Shown here one piece after another: positions 36,878 through 45,655 of a stretch of 64,000 nucleotides of DNA. Numbering within the stretch: the first letter of the stretch is position 1; every line of letters starts with the position of its first letter. This stretch comes from Oxalobacteraceae sp. CFBP 13730 (GTDB taxonomy: Bacteria > Pseudomonadota > Gammaproteobacteria > Burkholderiales > Burkholderiaceae_D), in NCBI GenBank assembly GCA_014841835.1, contig JACYUQ010000003.1:930001-994000 (forward strand), read 5' to 3'. A program made the translations under genes and the position numbers. The notes beneath the pieces were generated by a model that worked only from the letters and a program-made list of their open reading frames with translations, searched no databases and had not been told where the DNA came from.

Positions 36878-39038
36878 TCACAGCCGGTGCGGCGCCAGGT
36901 TTGGCCGGGAACTGGCCGCGCTGGCATAAAACCCCTGGTAATCGTCGCACCCATGCTGGCGCAGAAAGTCGAGCTGCGCGGCAGTCTCCACGCCCTCCCC
37001 CACCACCCGTAGCTGCAGGCTGCGTGCTACCGCAATGATGGCCGGCACCATGGCGGCATGCACCGGATCGTGCGCCACGTCGCCCACGTAGCTGCGGTCG
37101 ATCTTCAGCTTGGTCAGTGGAAAGCGCCGCAATGCTTCCAGGCTCGACAGGCCGGTACCGAAACGGTCGACATTCAGCTGTACACCGCGCGCGCAGCGCC
37201 AGCGCCGTGGCGCGAAACGCCGGCTCGCCCCGGATCAGCGCGTCTTCGGCGATCTCGAGTTCGAGCGCGCTAGGTGGCAACCCGGCGCTCTCGAGTGCGG
37301 CGTCGATTGCCGGCAGCAGGCCGTCATGCGCAAGCTGAACGTCGGACAGGTTGACCGCCACCGTAATGGCGGCTCCGGCATGGCGCCATGCGCGTGCGCG
37401 CCGGCACGCTGCGCGCAGCACCCATTCGCCGATCGGGACGATCAGCCCGGAATCTTCGGCCACCGGCAGGAATTCGTGCGGCAACAACAGCCCCCGCTGC
37501 GGATGGCGCCAGCGCAGCAACGCTTCGACCGACGTCACACGTCCCGTCGCCACTTCGATTTCGGGCTGGTATTGCAGCATGAATTCCTTGCCGTCGAGCG
37601 CCTGGCGCAGGCGGTTTTCAAGCTCGACGCGCTCGATCATGTGGGCGTTCATGGCGGGGCTGAAAAAACGGAAGGTGCCGCGGCCGTTCTGCTTGGCGTG
37701 GTACATCGCCACATCGGCATGGTGCAGCAGGGTTTCGACGTCGGCGCCATCGTCGGGACACAGCGCGATGCCGACCGACGCCGACAGCGTCACTTCTTGC
37801 GCGCCAATGTCGATGGGCAGCGCCACGGCCTGGGTGATGGCGACGGCCACGTGCGCCGCCTGGTCGGCGCCCTTGATGTCCGACAGCAGCACGACGAACT
37901 CGTCGCCGCCCAGGCGGCTGATGGTGTCGACCTGGCGCACGCACGCACATACCCGTGCGGCCACTTCGCGCAGGACGACGTCGCCGGCCTGGTGGCCGTA
38001 GGTGTCGTTGATCGCCTTGAACTTGTCGAGGTCGAGGAACATGACGGCGGAGCAGCTGCCCTGGCGCCGCCAGGTAGCCAGCGCCTGGTGCAGCCGGTCC
38101 AGGAACAGGATCCGGTTGGGCAGGCCCGTGAGGGCGTCGTGCTCGGCCTGGTGGCGCACTTGTTCCTCGATGCGCTTGCGCTCGCTGATATCGGAGAGCA
38201 TCGCCATATAGCTCGAGACGTCGCCATGCGCATCGCGAATCGCCGTGAGGGTGACGCGTACCGGGTAGCGCTGACCGTTGCTGCGCGCGCTGGCCAGTTC
38301 GCCTTCCCAGTGGTCGGTGCCTTCGAGCTCGGCCCAGATGCGCTCGTAGAAGCCGTCGTCGACGCCCCAGCCGAGGCTGGCCAGTGTATGGCCGATGATC
38401 TGCTCGGGCGCATGGCCGGTGATGCTGGTGAAGGCGCCATTGACGGCGCGCACGCGGTACTGCGCATCCATCATGATGATGGCGTCGCGCGCATTCTGGA
38501 ACACCTGCGCAGCCTGCGCGAGACTGGTCTCGGCTTCTTTGCGCGCCGTGATGTCGACCTCCATGCAGAAGATCTCTTCCATTACGTGGTCGTGTTTGAC
38601 GGGGTAGTAGCACGAATACACCCAGTGGCGCCGGCCGACGGTGGACTGCACCAGCCAGTCGCTTGCCTGCGGCGCCTGGCCGGTACGCCAGATGGTGGCG
38701 ATGACGTCTTCGAATTCGGTCTGGCGGCCGGGGTGGAACACCACGTCGCGAAACGCCCGGCCGATGGCATCGGCGGCGCGGATGCCGTAGAGTTCTTCGC
38801 TGGCGTGGTTCCAGAAGCGGATGATGCCGGCGCGGTCCATCGAGTGCACGGCAACGACAGGCGCCAGTTCGAGGGCCGTGACGAAATGGTAGAGCCAGCC
38901 AAACGCATGCGGGGTGTCCCCGGCCCCGTCGTACAACGGGTTGAGGGCGGCCGGGCCGGTCTGAGCAGGCAGCGCCTCGTCGCCCCCCGCCTGCCTGGCT
39001 GCCGCACGATCCGGGGGGTCTGGCAATAGCTTGCTCAT
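36878..39038 (-). CDS. PAS-PAS-GGDEF-EAL c-di-GMP protein, frameshifted within EAL
   Basis: The N-terminus is [16 protein letters not shown]. Two PAS domains follow (~50-170 and ~175-300), then GGDEF with an intact motif ([13 protein letters not shown]) and EAL with [14 protein letters not shown] and QPEIE. Near 37190 the frame shifts: the upstream frame reads on as non-family Arg/Pro-rich sequence to 36864, while the neighbouring frame continues the EAL domain ([44 protein letters not shown]) to 36878. One base missing in a CGCGCGCG run explains it. As it stands the phosphodiesterase half lacks its last third, including catalytic DFG-like and GVET parts, while the cyclase half is intact. Sequencing error is possible. 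Confidence 0.85.
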
Positions 39039-39242
39039 GACAGCGCCTTTCGCTTGGGCAGTGACAGCAATCAGGAAGACAAGCCTGTCATTGGCATGCT
39101 GGAGACACGCTTCGTTTGCGAGGCGGCGCTGCGCGCTGGCAGCGAGGCAATTGCACCCGCCATCAGGTCGGGCAGCCAACTGACCGCTTGTCGCATTCAG
39201 ATGGCTCAGACTGCAATTACTGCGGTTAGTTCAATGATGAGA

Positions 39243-39458
39243 TCAAGCGGGGCTGGCAGGCAGGGCTGCCGGGGCCACGGCTTCGCTGTCGTTGCTGCCG
39301 TCGCCGTCGCTGTCGTTGCTGCTGTCTTGCACGATGAGATTGCCATCGGCATCGACGTCATTCTTTGGTTCGAGCTTGCGCTTGGCCTTGTCGTCGGCCT
39401 TGCGCTTCTTGTCGAGTTCCCGTTGCCGTTTTTCGTATTGAAAATTATTCCGTGCCAT
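39243..39458 (-). CDS. Small basic conserved hypothetical protein (71 residues)
   Basis: The protein starts MARNNFQYEKRQRELDKK, a Lys/Arg-rich helical region, followed by an acidic Asp/Ser tail and a Pro/Ala end. Proteins of this opening are common small hypotheticals in Burkholderiales; the function is unknown. An ATG two codons upstream (39464) is also possible. The 200 bp between it and the PAS-GGDEF-EAL start hold no supported gene. Confidence 0.7.
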   Translation of the reverse strand: MARNNFQYEKRQRELDKKRKADDKAKRKLEPKNDVDADGNLIVQDSSNDSDGDGSNDSEAVAPAALPASPA

Positions 39459-39544
39459 AGTCACCTCGATATGATGGAGCGGTAGGGGCTACCGTCCTGA
39501 CCGGCCATTATGGACTACGGCGCCGATCCCGGCTTGCCTTAACG

Positions 39545-40447
39545 CTAACCGCGGGGGTGGTGCTCGGTGTGCAGGCGCTTGAGGCGTTCGCGCGCCACGT
39601 GGGTGTAAATCTGCGTGGTCGAGATATCGGCGTGGCCCAATAGCAGTTGCACCACGCGCAGGTCGGCGCCATGGTTGAGCAAGTGTGTGGCGAACGCGTG
39701 GCGCAGCGTGTGCGGCGACAGCGGCCCGGTGATGCCGGCCTTCTTGGCGTGCTTCTTGATCAGGATCCAGAACATCTGGCGCGTCATCGGGCCACCGCGG
39801 CTCGTGACGAACAGCGCGTCGTCCATCTGGCCATTGAGGATGATGCCACGCGCATCTTTCAGGTAGCGCTCGATCCAGCGCCGCGCCTCTGCGCCGAACG
39901 GCACCAGGCGCGTCTTGCTGCCCTTGCCCGTCACGCGCAGCACGCCATCGTTCAGGCTCACTTCGACCAGCTTCAGGGCCACCAGTTCCGACACCCGCAA
40001 GCCGCTGGCATACATCAGCTCGAGCATCGTGCGTTCGCGCAGGCCCAGTGGCGTGGCCACGTCGGGCGCAGCGAGCAGCGCCTCGACCTGGCTCTCGTTC
40101 ACCGTGTGCACGAAACGGGTCGGCTGGCGCGCCGACGCCATCTTGAGGCACGGATCGACCTCGATGCGGTTGCGGCGCAGCGCCAGCCCATAAAAGCGCT
40201 TGAGCACCGACAGCCGGCGGTTGGCCGTGCTCGGGCGCGAATCGGGATGGCGGTCGGCAAAATAGGCGGCCAGGTCATCCGCGCCGACGGCCAGCAGGCC
40301 ACGCTCGGGCTGGCGCGCGTGCAGCCAGGTGGCGAACAGGCGCATGTCGCGCCGGTAAGCGTCGAGCGAGTTCTTGGCCAGGCCCTGTTCCAGCCAGAGC
40401 GTGTCGCAGAACTCGTCGATCAGGGAAAGATCGACTGTTGTTGCCAT
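39545..40447 (-). CDS. xerD: Tyrosine recombinase XerD
   Basis: The 300-residue protein has a SAM-like N-terminal core-binding domain (EQGLAKNSLDAYRRDM) and a catalytic domain with Arg in ASGLRVSELV, Lys in VTGKGSKTRLVP, HTLRHAFATHL, GHADISTTQIY and the nucleophile Tyr in IYTHV. With XerC it resolves chromosome dimers at dif. It overlaps the ogt start-side neighbour by 28 bp on the same strand. It is a core gene and not an island integrase. Confidence 0.94.
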   Translation of the reverse strand: MATTVDLSLIDEFCDTLWLEQGLAKNSLDAYRRDMRLFATWLHARQPERGLLAVGADDLAAYFADRHPDSRPSTANRRLSVLKRFYGLALRRNRIEVDPCLKMASARQPTRFVHTVNESQVEALLAAPDVATPLGLRERTMLELMYASGLRVSELVALKLVEVSLNDGVLRVTGKGSKTRLVPFGAEARRWIERYLKDARGIILNGQMDDALFVTSRGGPMTRQMFWILIKKHAKKAGITGPLSPHTLRHAFATHLLNHGADLRVVQLLLGHADISTTQIYTHVARERLKRLHTEHHPRG

Positions 40448-40944
40448 GGACTTGCAGTGGCGCCTTCGTGGCGCAGCAACCAGCGTTTCACCGACAGGTG
40501 AAAGCCGTTTTCGTCATCCTGGTTGGCAAAGCCGCCCAGGCCGCCGGTGGCGGTGACGCGGTGGCACGGGATCACGAGCGGGAACCGGTTGGCGCCGCAG
40601 GCCTGGCCGACGGCGCGCGGTGCCGAGCCGATCACGCGCGCCAGGTGCCCGTACGTGCGCACGGCGCCGCGCGGGATCGCATGGATGTGTTGCCAGACCT
40701 TGCGCTGGAACTCGGTGCCGGCCTCCAGCAGCGGCAGGTCGAACACGACATCGGGATCCTGCAGATACCGCATAACCTGCTGCGCTGCACGGTCGGCAAG
40801 CGCGCTGTCGGCACTTTTTTCGGCAAACGACGGTGGCAGGTAGACCAGCTCGCACACGATGTCGTTGTCCGTGCGGATGCCCAGCGCGCCGAAGGGCGCC
40901 GGCACGATGGCATTGAACAACAGGGAGGCGCGATCTGGCTTCAT
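40420..40944 (-). CDS. ogt: Methylated-DNA-[protein]-cysteine S-methyltransferase
   Basis: The 174-residue protein has the active site IPCHRV in the block RFPLVIPCHRVTATGG, the helix-turn-helix region GTEFQRKVWQHIHAIP and YGHLARVIGSAPRAVGQA. It removes alkyl groups from O6 of guanine. The ATG at 40944 (MKPDRASLLF) is preferred over an upstream start at 40992. It overlaps xerD. Confidence 0.92.
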   Translation of the reverse strand: MKPDRASLLFNAIVPAPFGALGIRTDNDIVCELVYLPPSFAEKSADSALADRAAQQVMRYLQDPDVVFDLPLLEAGTEFQRKVWQHIHAIPRGAVRTYGHLARVIGSAPRAVGQACGANRFPLVIPCHRVTATGGLGGFANQDDENGFHLSVKRWLLRHEGATASPWQQQSIFP

Positions 40945-41060
40945 GGCGGCGGTTGGCAGTGCGCGGCACGGGACCATCCCGCTGGCAGGCACTCCGGCAT
41001 CTTACCCGCCGCAGCGCGTACGCGGCCAGTGGTTTGGTGTCAGCACACGAAAAACAGGCG

Positions 41061-41087
41061 AAAAAAAAGCGCACCATCAGGTGCGCT
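41061..41087 (-). terminator. Intrinsic terminator
   Basis: AGCGCACC pairs perfectly with GGTGCGCT over a 4-nt loop and is followed by a run of Ts on the minus strand. Confidence 0.85.
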
Positions 41088-41267
41088 CCAATTCGGGTCA
41101 CGTCTCCGGTCGTTTGGCAGTGCCAACGACTTCTGTAAAACGTGCTGTCTCCTCGAATGTTCTCCGGTACGAGTACCGTTCTTATAGCAATGCTCCCCCA
41201 AAACCTGTGCTGCTTGTTGCTGGCACTGCACCGCACCACTTCAGTGCGTATGAGCGCCATGATAACG
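41061..41267 (-). ncRNA. Candidate structured small RNA with own promoter and terminator
   Basis: The 416-bp gap between dctP and ogt holds a sigma-70-like promoter (41274-41303) and a strong intrinsic terminator (41061-41087), both on the minus strand, about 207 nt apart. Between them GCAGTGCCA (minus-strand position 41229-41221) can pair with TGGCACTGC (41125-41117), closing a ~113-nt domain. Inside is a CGGTAC/GTACCG hairpin (41165-41178), and near the 5' end a CGCAC/GTGCG hairpin. I do not recognise the family; 6S RNA has a similar size and closing-stem layout but I cannot confirm it. No family-like protein is encoded here. Confidence 0.45.
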
Positions 41268-41273
41268 CAAATG

Positions 41274-41303
41274 CTTATAGAAAATGTATCTTTTAGGTCA
41301 CAA
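41274..41303 (-). promoter_or_regulatory. Candidate promoter for the small RNA
   Basis: TTGTGA and TATAAG are separated by 18 bases on the minus strand, in AT-rich sequence. Confidence 0.4.
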
Positions 41304-41359
41304 AAACAGAAAATTGTTTTACTTATAAACAAAATGTCTTGGTGACCATGACCTGATGT

Positions 41360-42361
41360 TCAGCGTGCGACCTCGCGCAGGATAGCATGCACTGTCTCCT
41401 TGCCGATACGGCTTTCCATCTGGCCGTACACGGGCTGCAGCGCACGGCGCCAGTCGGCCTGCTGGGCCGGCGTGAGCGTATGGATCACGGTCGTGCCCGA
41501 TTGACGGATTTTTTCCATCGATTCGTCATTGGCACGCTGGGCAATCTGCTTTTCGTACACGGTCGCTTCGCGCATCGCCCGCGTTAGGATCGTGCGGGTC
41601 GCCGTGGGCAAGCCTTCCCAGAACTTCTTGTTGACGATCACGGCGTAACCCAGGTAACCGTGATTCGACACGGTCAGGTGTTTTTGTGTCTCGTGCATGC
41701 GCTGCGTGTACATGTTCGACGGCGTGTTTTCGGTGCCTTCCACCACCCCATCGCGCAGTGCCGGCGCGGCTTCGGAAAACGCCAGCACCATCGGCTGCGC
41801 GCCCAGCGCACGCATCTGCGCATCGAGCACCATGGAGGCCTGGATACGCATGCGCACGCCATCGAAATCCTTCAGCGCGACCAGCGGCTGATTGGCCGAC
41901 ATGACCTTGAAACCGTTGTCCCAGAAGGCCAGGCCGGTGATGCCCTTCGGTTCGAGCTTGCGCAGCAGCTCGCGCCCGATGCGCCCTTCCGTCACCTTGT
42001 ACAGCGCCGCCTTGTCCGGAAAAATATACGGCAAGTCGAACGCCTCGAATTCGCGCACGCCCAGCGGCGAAAACTTGGCCAGCGACGGCGCCAGCATCTG
42101 CACGGCGCCCAGTTGCAGCGCCTCGAGTTCTTCGCGGTCCTTGTACAACTGGCTGTTCGGATAGACCTCCACCCTGACCTGGCCACGCGTCATTTGCTCG
42201 GCCAGCGCCTTGAACCGCTCGGCGGCGCGGCCCTTGGGCGTATCCGGCGCCACCACGTGGCTGAACTTGATCACGATCGGCCCCTGTGCCCAGGCATTCA
42301 TACTGGCGGCTGCGGCCAACGCGGCGCACAGCGCGCGGACGGCCAGGGAATTGAGTTGCAT
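41360..42361 (-). CDS. dctP: TRAP-type substrate-binding protein (DctP family)
   Basis: The 333-residue protein has a signal peptide ending in AWAQ and the DctP fold: IKFSHVVAPDTPKG, YPNSQLYKDREELEALQLG, and the ligand-binding region GVRMRIQASMVLDAQMRALG with NTPSNMYTQRMHE. It binds an organic acid, probably a C4-dicarboxylate, in the periplasm. No DctQ or DctM membrane genes are next to it. It is divergent from a DctS-like kinase and its regulator, 108 bp away. Confidence 0.92.
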   Translation of the reverse strand: MQLNSLAVRALCAALAAAASMNAWAQGPIVIKFSHVVAPDTPKGRAAERFKALAEQMTRGQVRVEVYPNSQLYKDREELEALQLGAVQMLAPSLAKFSPLGVREFEAFDLPYIFPDKAALYKVTEGRIGRELLRKLEPKGITGLAFWDNGFKVMSANQPLVALKDFDGVRMRIQASMVLDAQMRALGAQPMVLAFSEAAPALRDGVVEGTENTPSNMYTQRMHETQKHLTVSNHGYLGYAVIVNKKFWEGLPTATRTILTRAMREATVYEKQIAQRANDESMEKIRQSGTTVIHTLTPAQQADWRRALQPVYGQMESRIGKETVHAILREVAR

Positions 42362-42469
42362 GACGGTTCGATTCTTCCTGATGAAACGTTACACTGGCAC
42401 ATGTCGCATTGCCCGTCATCGCGACGAGGCCACGATGCGCCCGACAGTGTAACCAAAACAGGACCTTGC

Positions 42470-44503
42470 ATGAAATTTCCGTTCATCCAGCCAGGGGCGA
42501 CAGACGACCTGGACGCCGGGCGCGAGCCGCGCGCGCGCTCGCGCGGCTGGCGCTTCCTGCGCTGGATGGTGCCGATCCTGCTGGTCCTGCTGTTTTTGGC
42601 CGTGCTGATCTGGCTGCCGTGGCAGGCGCGCCAGATGGAAAGCAACGATCGGCAAGAGCAATTGATTGCCGATACGCTGTGGGTCGAGCAGACGCTGCGT
42701 TTCGAGCTGGCGCGCAGCGAAGAAGCGCTGGCCGCCCTCGGCGCCGACCTCGTCGTCGCACCGCTGCCGCCGGCCAAGCTGACGGCGCGCTTCCGGCAGA
42801 TGTTTACCAATGGCCCGGAACTGGTGCGCGTGGTCTGGAGCGATGCCGACGGCGTCCAGCAAGCCATCCACGGCAGCGACCTGCCCGCCACCGGCCTGCC
42901 CGCGGCCACCGTGCTGGCCGGCGAAATGGCGCGCTCGATCCGGCGCGGCCGCTACAGCGTGCCGTATGGCGCCACGGCCTCCACCCACGGCGTGATCGAT
43001 TACTACCTGCCGCTGTTTCGCGGCGGCCAGTTCGCCGGCAGCCTGGTGGCGACCTACAGCCTGCAAGTGCTGCTGGATGAAACGGTGCCGTGGTGGTTCG
43101 CGCAGGACAATGCGCTGACCCTGCTCGACCGCAACGAACTGCCGGTGGCGCGGCGCGCCTCGGGTGGTCCGGGCCGCAACGTCTACACGCACCAACGCGA
43201 GCTCGACCTGCCTGGCGCGCAACTGGTGTTGTCGACCAACAGCGTCAAGCGCGCGCCGCAACTGCTGCCCAATCTGCTGGTCGGCTCGGTGATCGTGCTG
43301 GCGCTTGGGCTCTTGATGAGCCTGGCTGCGCTGTGGCGCCATATCTCGCGCACGCTGGCGGCCGAGGCCGCGCTGCGCCAGCAAATGGCGTTTCGCACGG
43401 CGATGGAAAACTCGCTGATCACGGGCCTGCGCGCGCGCGACCTCGAAGGGCGCGTGACGTACGTCAACCGCGCCTTCTGCCAGATCGTCGGCCTGTCACA
43501 AGAAGAATTGATCGGCAAAAAGCCGCCGATGGCGTACTGGGCGCCCGAAGCAATGGCCGAATACGAAGACCGTTTCCAGGGCATCTTATCGGGCAAGGTC
43601 ACGCCGCAGTTCGAGACCGTGTTCCAGCGGCCCGATGAAGTGCGCGTGCCGGTGCTGGTGTTCGAGTCGCCGCTGGTCGACGTCGACGGGCGCCATACCG
43701 GCTGGATGAGCTCGGTGCTCGACATCACCGACCGCAAGCGCGTTGAAGAACTCAATCGCCAGCAGGAAGAAAAGCTGCAGGCCAGCGCGCGCCTGGCCAC
43801 GATGGGCGAGCTGTCGTCGATGCTGGCGCACGAGCTGAACCAGCCGCTGGCCGCCATCTCGAGCTACACCGTCGGCGCGCTGAACATGCTCGACCGCGCC
43901 GCCGGCACCGGCCAGGAAGTCAAGCCCGGCATGCTGCGCCACGCACTCGAACAGGCGCGCCAGCAAGCCCAGCGCGCCGGCCACATCATCCGCAGCGTGC
44001 ACGAGTTCGTCAAAAAACGCGAGCCGCTGCGCCAGGAACTGACGATCCGCAGTGTGATTGCCAGTGTGCACGCGCTGATCGAGTTGCAGGCGCGCCAGGC
44101 CGGTGTGGTGCTGCGCGTGCACTTGCCACCGGGCCTGCCGCCGGTGCTGGCCGACCGCGTCCTGCTCGAACAGGTGCTGCTGAATCTCACGCGCAACGGC
44201 ATCCAGGCCATGCAGGACACCGTACCGGACCAGCGCGTGCTGCGCATCGAGGCGGCGCACATCGACGACCAGGTGGCCGTCTCGGTAATCGACCGCGGCC
44301 ACGGCATTTCGGCCGAAGTGGCCGAGCGGCTGTTTTCGCCGTTCTACTCGACCAAGGCCGAGGGCATGGGCATGGGACTGTCGATTTGCCGCACCGCGAT
44401 CGAGTTTCACGGCGGCACCCTGAGCCACGCGCCCTATCCGCCAGGTGGCACCGTGTTCACGTTTTCGCTGCCCGCGCAGGCAGGGAGCCGGGCGGTCGGC
44501 TAG
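42470..44503 (+). CDS. dctS: C4-dicarboxylate-type sensor histidine kinase (DctS/DctB-like)
   Basis: The 677-residue protein has a first membrane helix at about 32-50, a ~210-residue periplasmic sensor, a second helix (LLVGSVIVLALGLLMSLAALW), a PAS domain, and a kinase core. The phosphoacceptor is in MLAHELNQPLAAISSY; the ATPase has NLTRNGIQAM, DRGHGIS, FSPFYSTK and GMGMGLSICR. AGGACC precedes the ATG at 42470. The frame is open far upstream, across dctP on the other strand, but that is only an antisense opening. It is 41 bp upstream of the regulator and divergent from dctP, so it probably controls dctP and dicarboxylate uptake. Confidence 0.9.
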   Translation: MKFPFIQPGATDDLDAGREPRARSRGWRFLRWMVPILLVLLFLAVLIWLPWQARQMESNDRQEQLIADTLWVEQTLRFELARSEEALAALGADLVVAPLPPAKLTARFRQMFTNGPELVRVVWSDADGVQQAIHGSDLPATGLPAATVLAGEMARSIRRGRYSVPYGATASTHGVIDYYLPLFRGGQFAGSLVATYSLQVLLDETVPWWFAQDNALTLLDRNELPVARRASGGPGRNVYTHQRELDLPGAQLVLSTNSVKRAPQLLPNLLVGSVIVLALGLLMSLAALWRHISRTLAAEAALRQQMAFRTAMENSLITGLRARDLEGRVTYVNRAFCQIVGLSQEELIGKKPPMAYWAPEAMAEYEDRFQGILSGKVTPQFETVFQRPDEVRVPVLVFESPLVDVDGRHTGWMSSVLDITDRKRVEELNRQQEEKLQASARLATMGELSSMLAHELNQPLAAISSYTVGALNMLDRAAGTGQEVKPGMLRHALEQARQQAQRAGHIIRSVHEFVKKREPLRQELTIRSVIASVHALIELQARQAGVVLRVHLPPGLPPVLADRVLLEQVLLNLTRNGIQAMQDTVPDQRVLRIEAAHIDDQVAVSVIDRGHGISAEVAERLFSPFYSTKAEGMGMGLSICRTAIEFHGGTLSHAPYPPGGTVFTFSLPAQAGSRAVG

Positions 44504-44544
44504 AATCGCGTGCGGCGCCCTGCCCGACCATTACGGAGACCCCC

Positions 44545-45126
44545 ATGCTGCACATCGTCGACGACGAAGAAGTCATACGCGATTCGCTCGCCTGGCTGGC
44601 GCAATCGCGCGGCCTCAACGTGCGCAGCTATCCCGGCGGCCAGGAATTCCTCGATGTCATCAAAGATCTCGATGGCAGCGGCGACTGCGTCCTGCTCGAC
44701 GTGCGCATGCCCGGCATGAACGGCATTGCCGTGTTCGACCAGTTGATCGGCCGCGGCCTGCTGCCGCGTCTGCCGGTGATTTTTCTGACTGGCCACGGTG
44801 AGGTGCCGATGGCGGTCGACTCCCTCAAGCGCGGCGCCTTTGATTTCTTCGAGAAGCCGTTCAACGACAATGTCTTGATGGACCGCGTCGAAGAAGCGCT
44901 GGCCGCCTCGCGCAGGGCGGCCACGTCCGCTGCAGTGCAGGCGCGACTGGCCACGCTGTCCACGCGCGAACGCGAAGTGCTCGACCTGATCCTGGCCGGC
45001 ATGATGAACAAGGTCGTGGCCGACAAGCTCGGCATCAGCATGCGCACGGTCGAGGTGCACCGGGCCCATATCTTCGACAAGATGCAGGTCAAGACGGCGG
45101 TCGAACTGGCCGGCTTGCTCAAGTAA
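44545..45126 (+). CDS. dctR: Response regulator, FixJ/DctR type
   Basis: The 193-residue protein has a receiver domain (Asp6/Asp7, phosphoacceptor Asp52 in LLDVRMPGMNG, Lys in FFEKPF) and a LuxR-type helix-turn-helix (LSTREREVLDLILAGMMNK, GISMRTVEVHRAHIF). It is the partner of the DctS-like kinase. Start is fixed by GGAG upstream and the family N-terminus MLHIVDDEE. Confidence 0.92.
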   Translation: MLHIVDDEEVIRDSLAWLAQSRGLNVRSYPGGQEFLDVIKDLDGSGDCVLLDVRMPGMNGIAVFDQLIGRGLLPRLPVIFLTGHGEVPMAVDSLKRGAFDFFEKPFNDNVLMDRVEEALAASRRAATSAAVQARLATLSTREREVLDLILAGMMNKVVADKLGISMRTVEVHRAHIFDKMQVKTAVELAGLLK

Positions 45127-45131
45127 CTACC

Positions 45132-45151
45132 GGCAGCGCGCTCGCGCTGCC
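45132..45151 (+). terminator. Hairpin after dctR
   Basis: GGCAGCGCG and CGCGCTGCC form a compact stem, followed by a weak T-rich tract (TTCACACTGTCTTC). Confidence 0.45.
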
Positions 45152-45274
45152 TTCACACTGTCTTCATTTCCTGCGCGTAAAGGGTCTGAGGAGTCTGCAG
45201 CAGCCTTGTAAAATAAAGTCTGAACGCGCCGCGGCCAGGGCGCCGCGATGCACAGGCTTTTTCAGGAAACGCGC

Positions 45275-45655
45275 ATGAACGAAAAGACAGTTGCAGACAA
45301 GATGTTTCTACGCACAGCGACATCGATGCTCGTGCTCAATGGCCAAGCCAATCCGACCATGACGGCGCAGATGCCGGCCGGCATCGTCAAACAAGGGGAC
45401 GGGCCGTTCGACGTCATCCTGATGTTTTGCACGGGTCAGAACGACCTCGCGCATTACCTGCCGCTCGCCAAACAACAGCTGAGTGATACCGGTTCCCTCT
45501 GGGTCGCTTACCTGAAGCAGACAGCGTCCAAGGCAACCGACATCAACCGTGATTCGATCAATGCGTTTGCCAAAGAGCACGGCATCACCGGCGTGGCCAT
45601 GATTTCCATCGATGGTGACTGGTCGGCGCTGCGCCTGAAACGCATTGCGATTTAG
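45275..45655 (+). CDS. DUF3052-like small protein
   Basis: The 126-residue protein has the DUF3052 pattern: KMFLRTATSMLVLN, a central GPFDVILMF strand, LPLAKQQLSDTGSLWVAYLK, and the C-terminal DGDWSALRLKR. DUF3052 members look like SAM-methyltransferase-fold remnants without the SAM motif; function is unknown. CAGGAA lies upstream of the ATG at 45275. It is convergent with queG (4-bp overlap). Confidence 0.75.
   Translation: MNEKTVADKMFLRTATSMLVLNGQANPTMTAQMPAGIVKQGDGPFDVILMFCTGQNDLAHYLPLAKQQLSDTGSLWVAYLKQTASKATDINRDSINAFAKEHGITGVAMISIDGDWSALRLKRIAI

Noticed and set aside
39545..40447. XerD as the integrase of the AT-rich island
   Set aside because: It lies 17 kb away among core genes, has normal high-GC composition and matches housekeeping XerD.
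40514..41332. A 272-codon minus-strand frame crossing the dctP-ogt gap
   Set aside because: It runs through a strong intrinsic terminator and then out of frame through ogt; only the small RNA and ogt are supported.
41660..42469. An upstream extension of the DctS-like kinase frame
   Set aside because: The extension runs antisense through dctP. The start at 42470 has a Shine-Dalgarno-like site and is followed directly by the first membrane helix.
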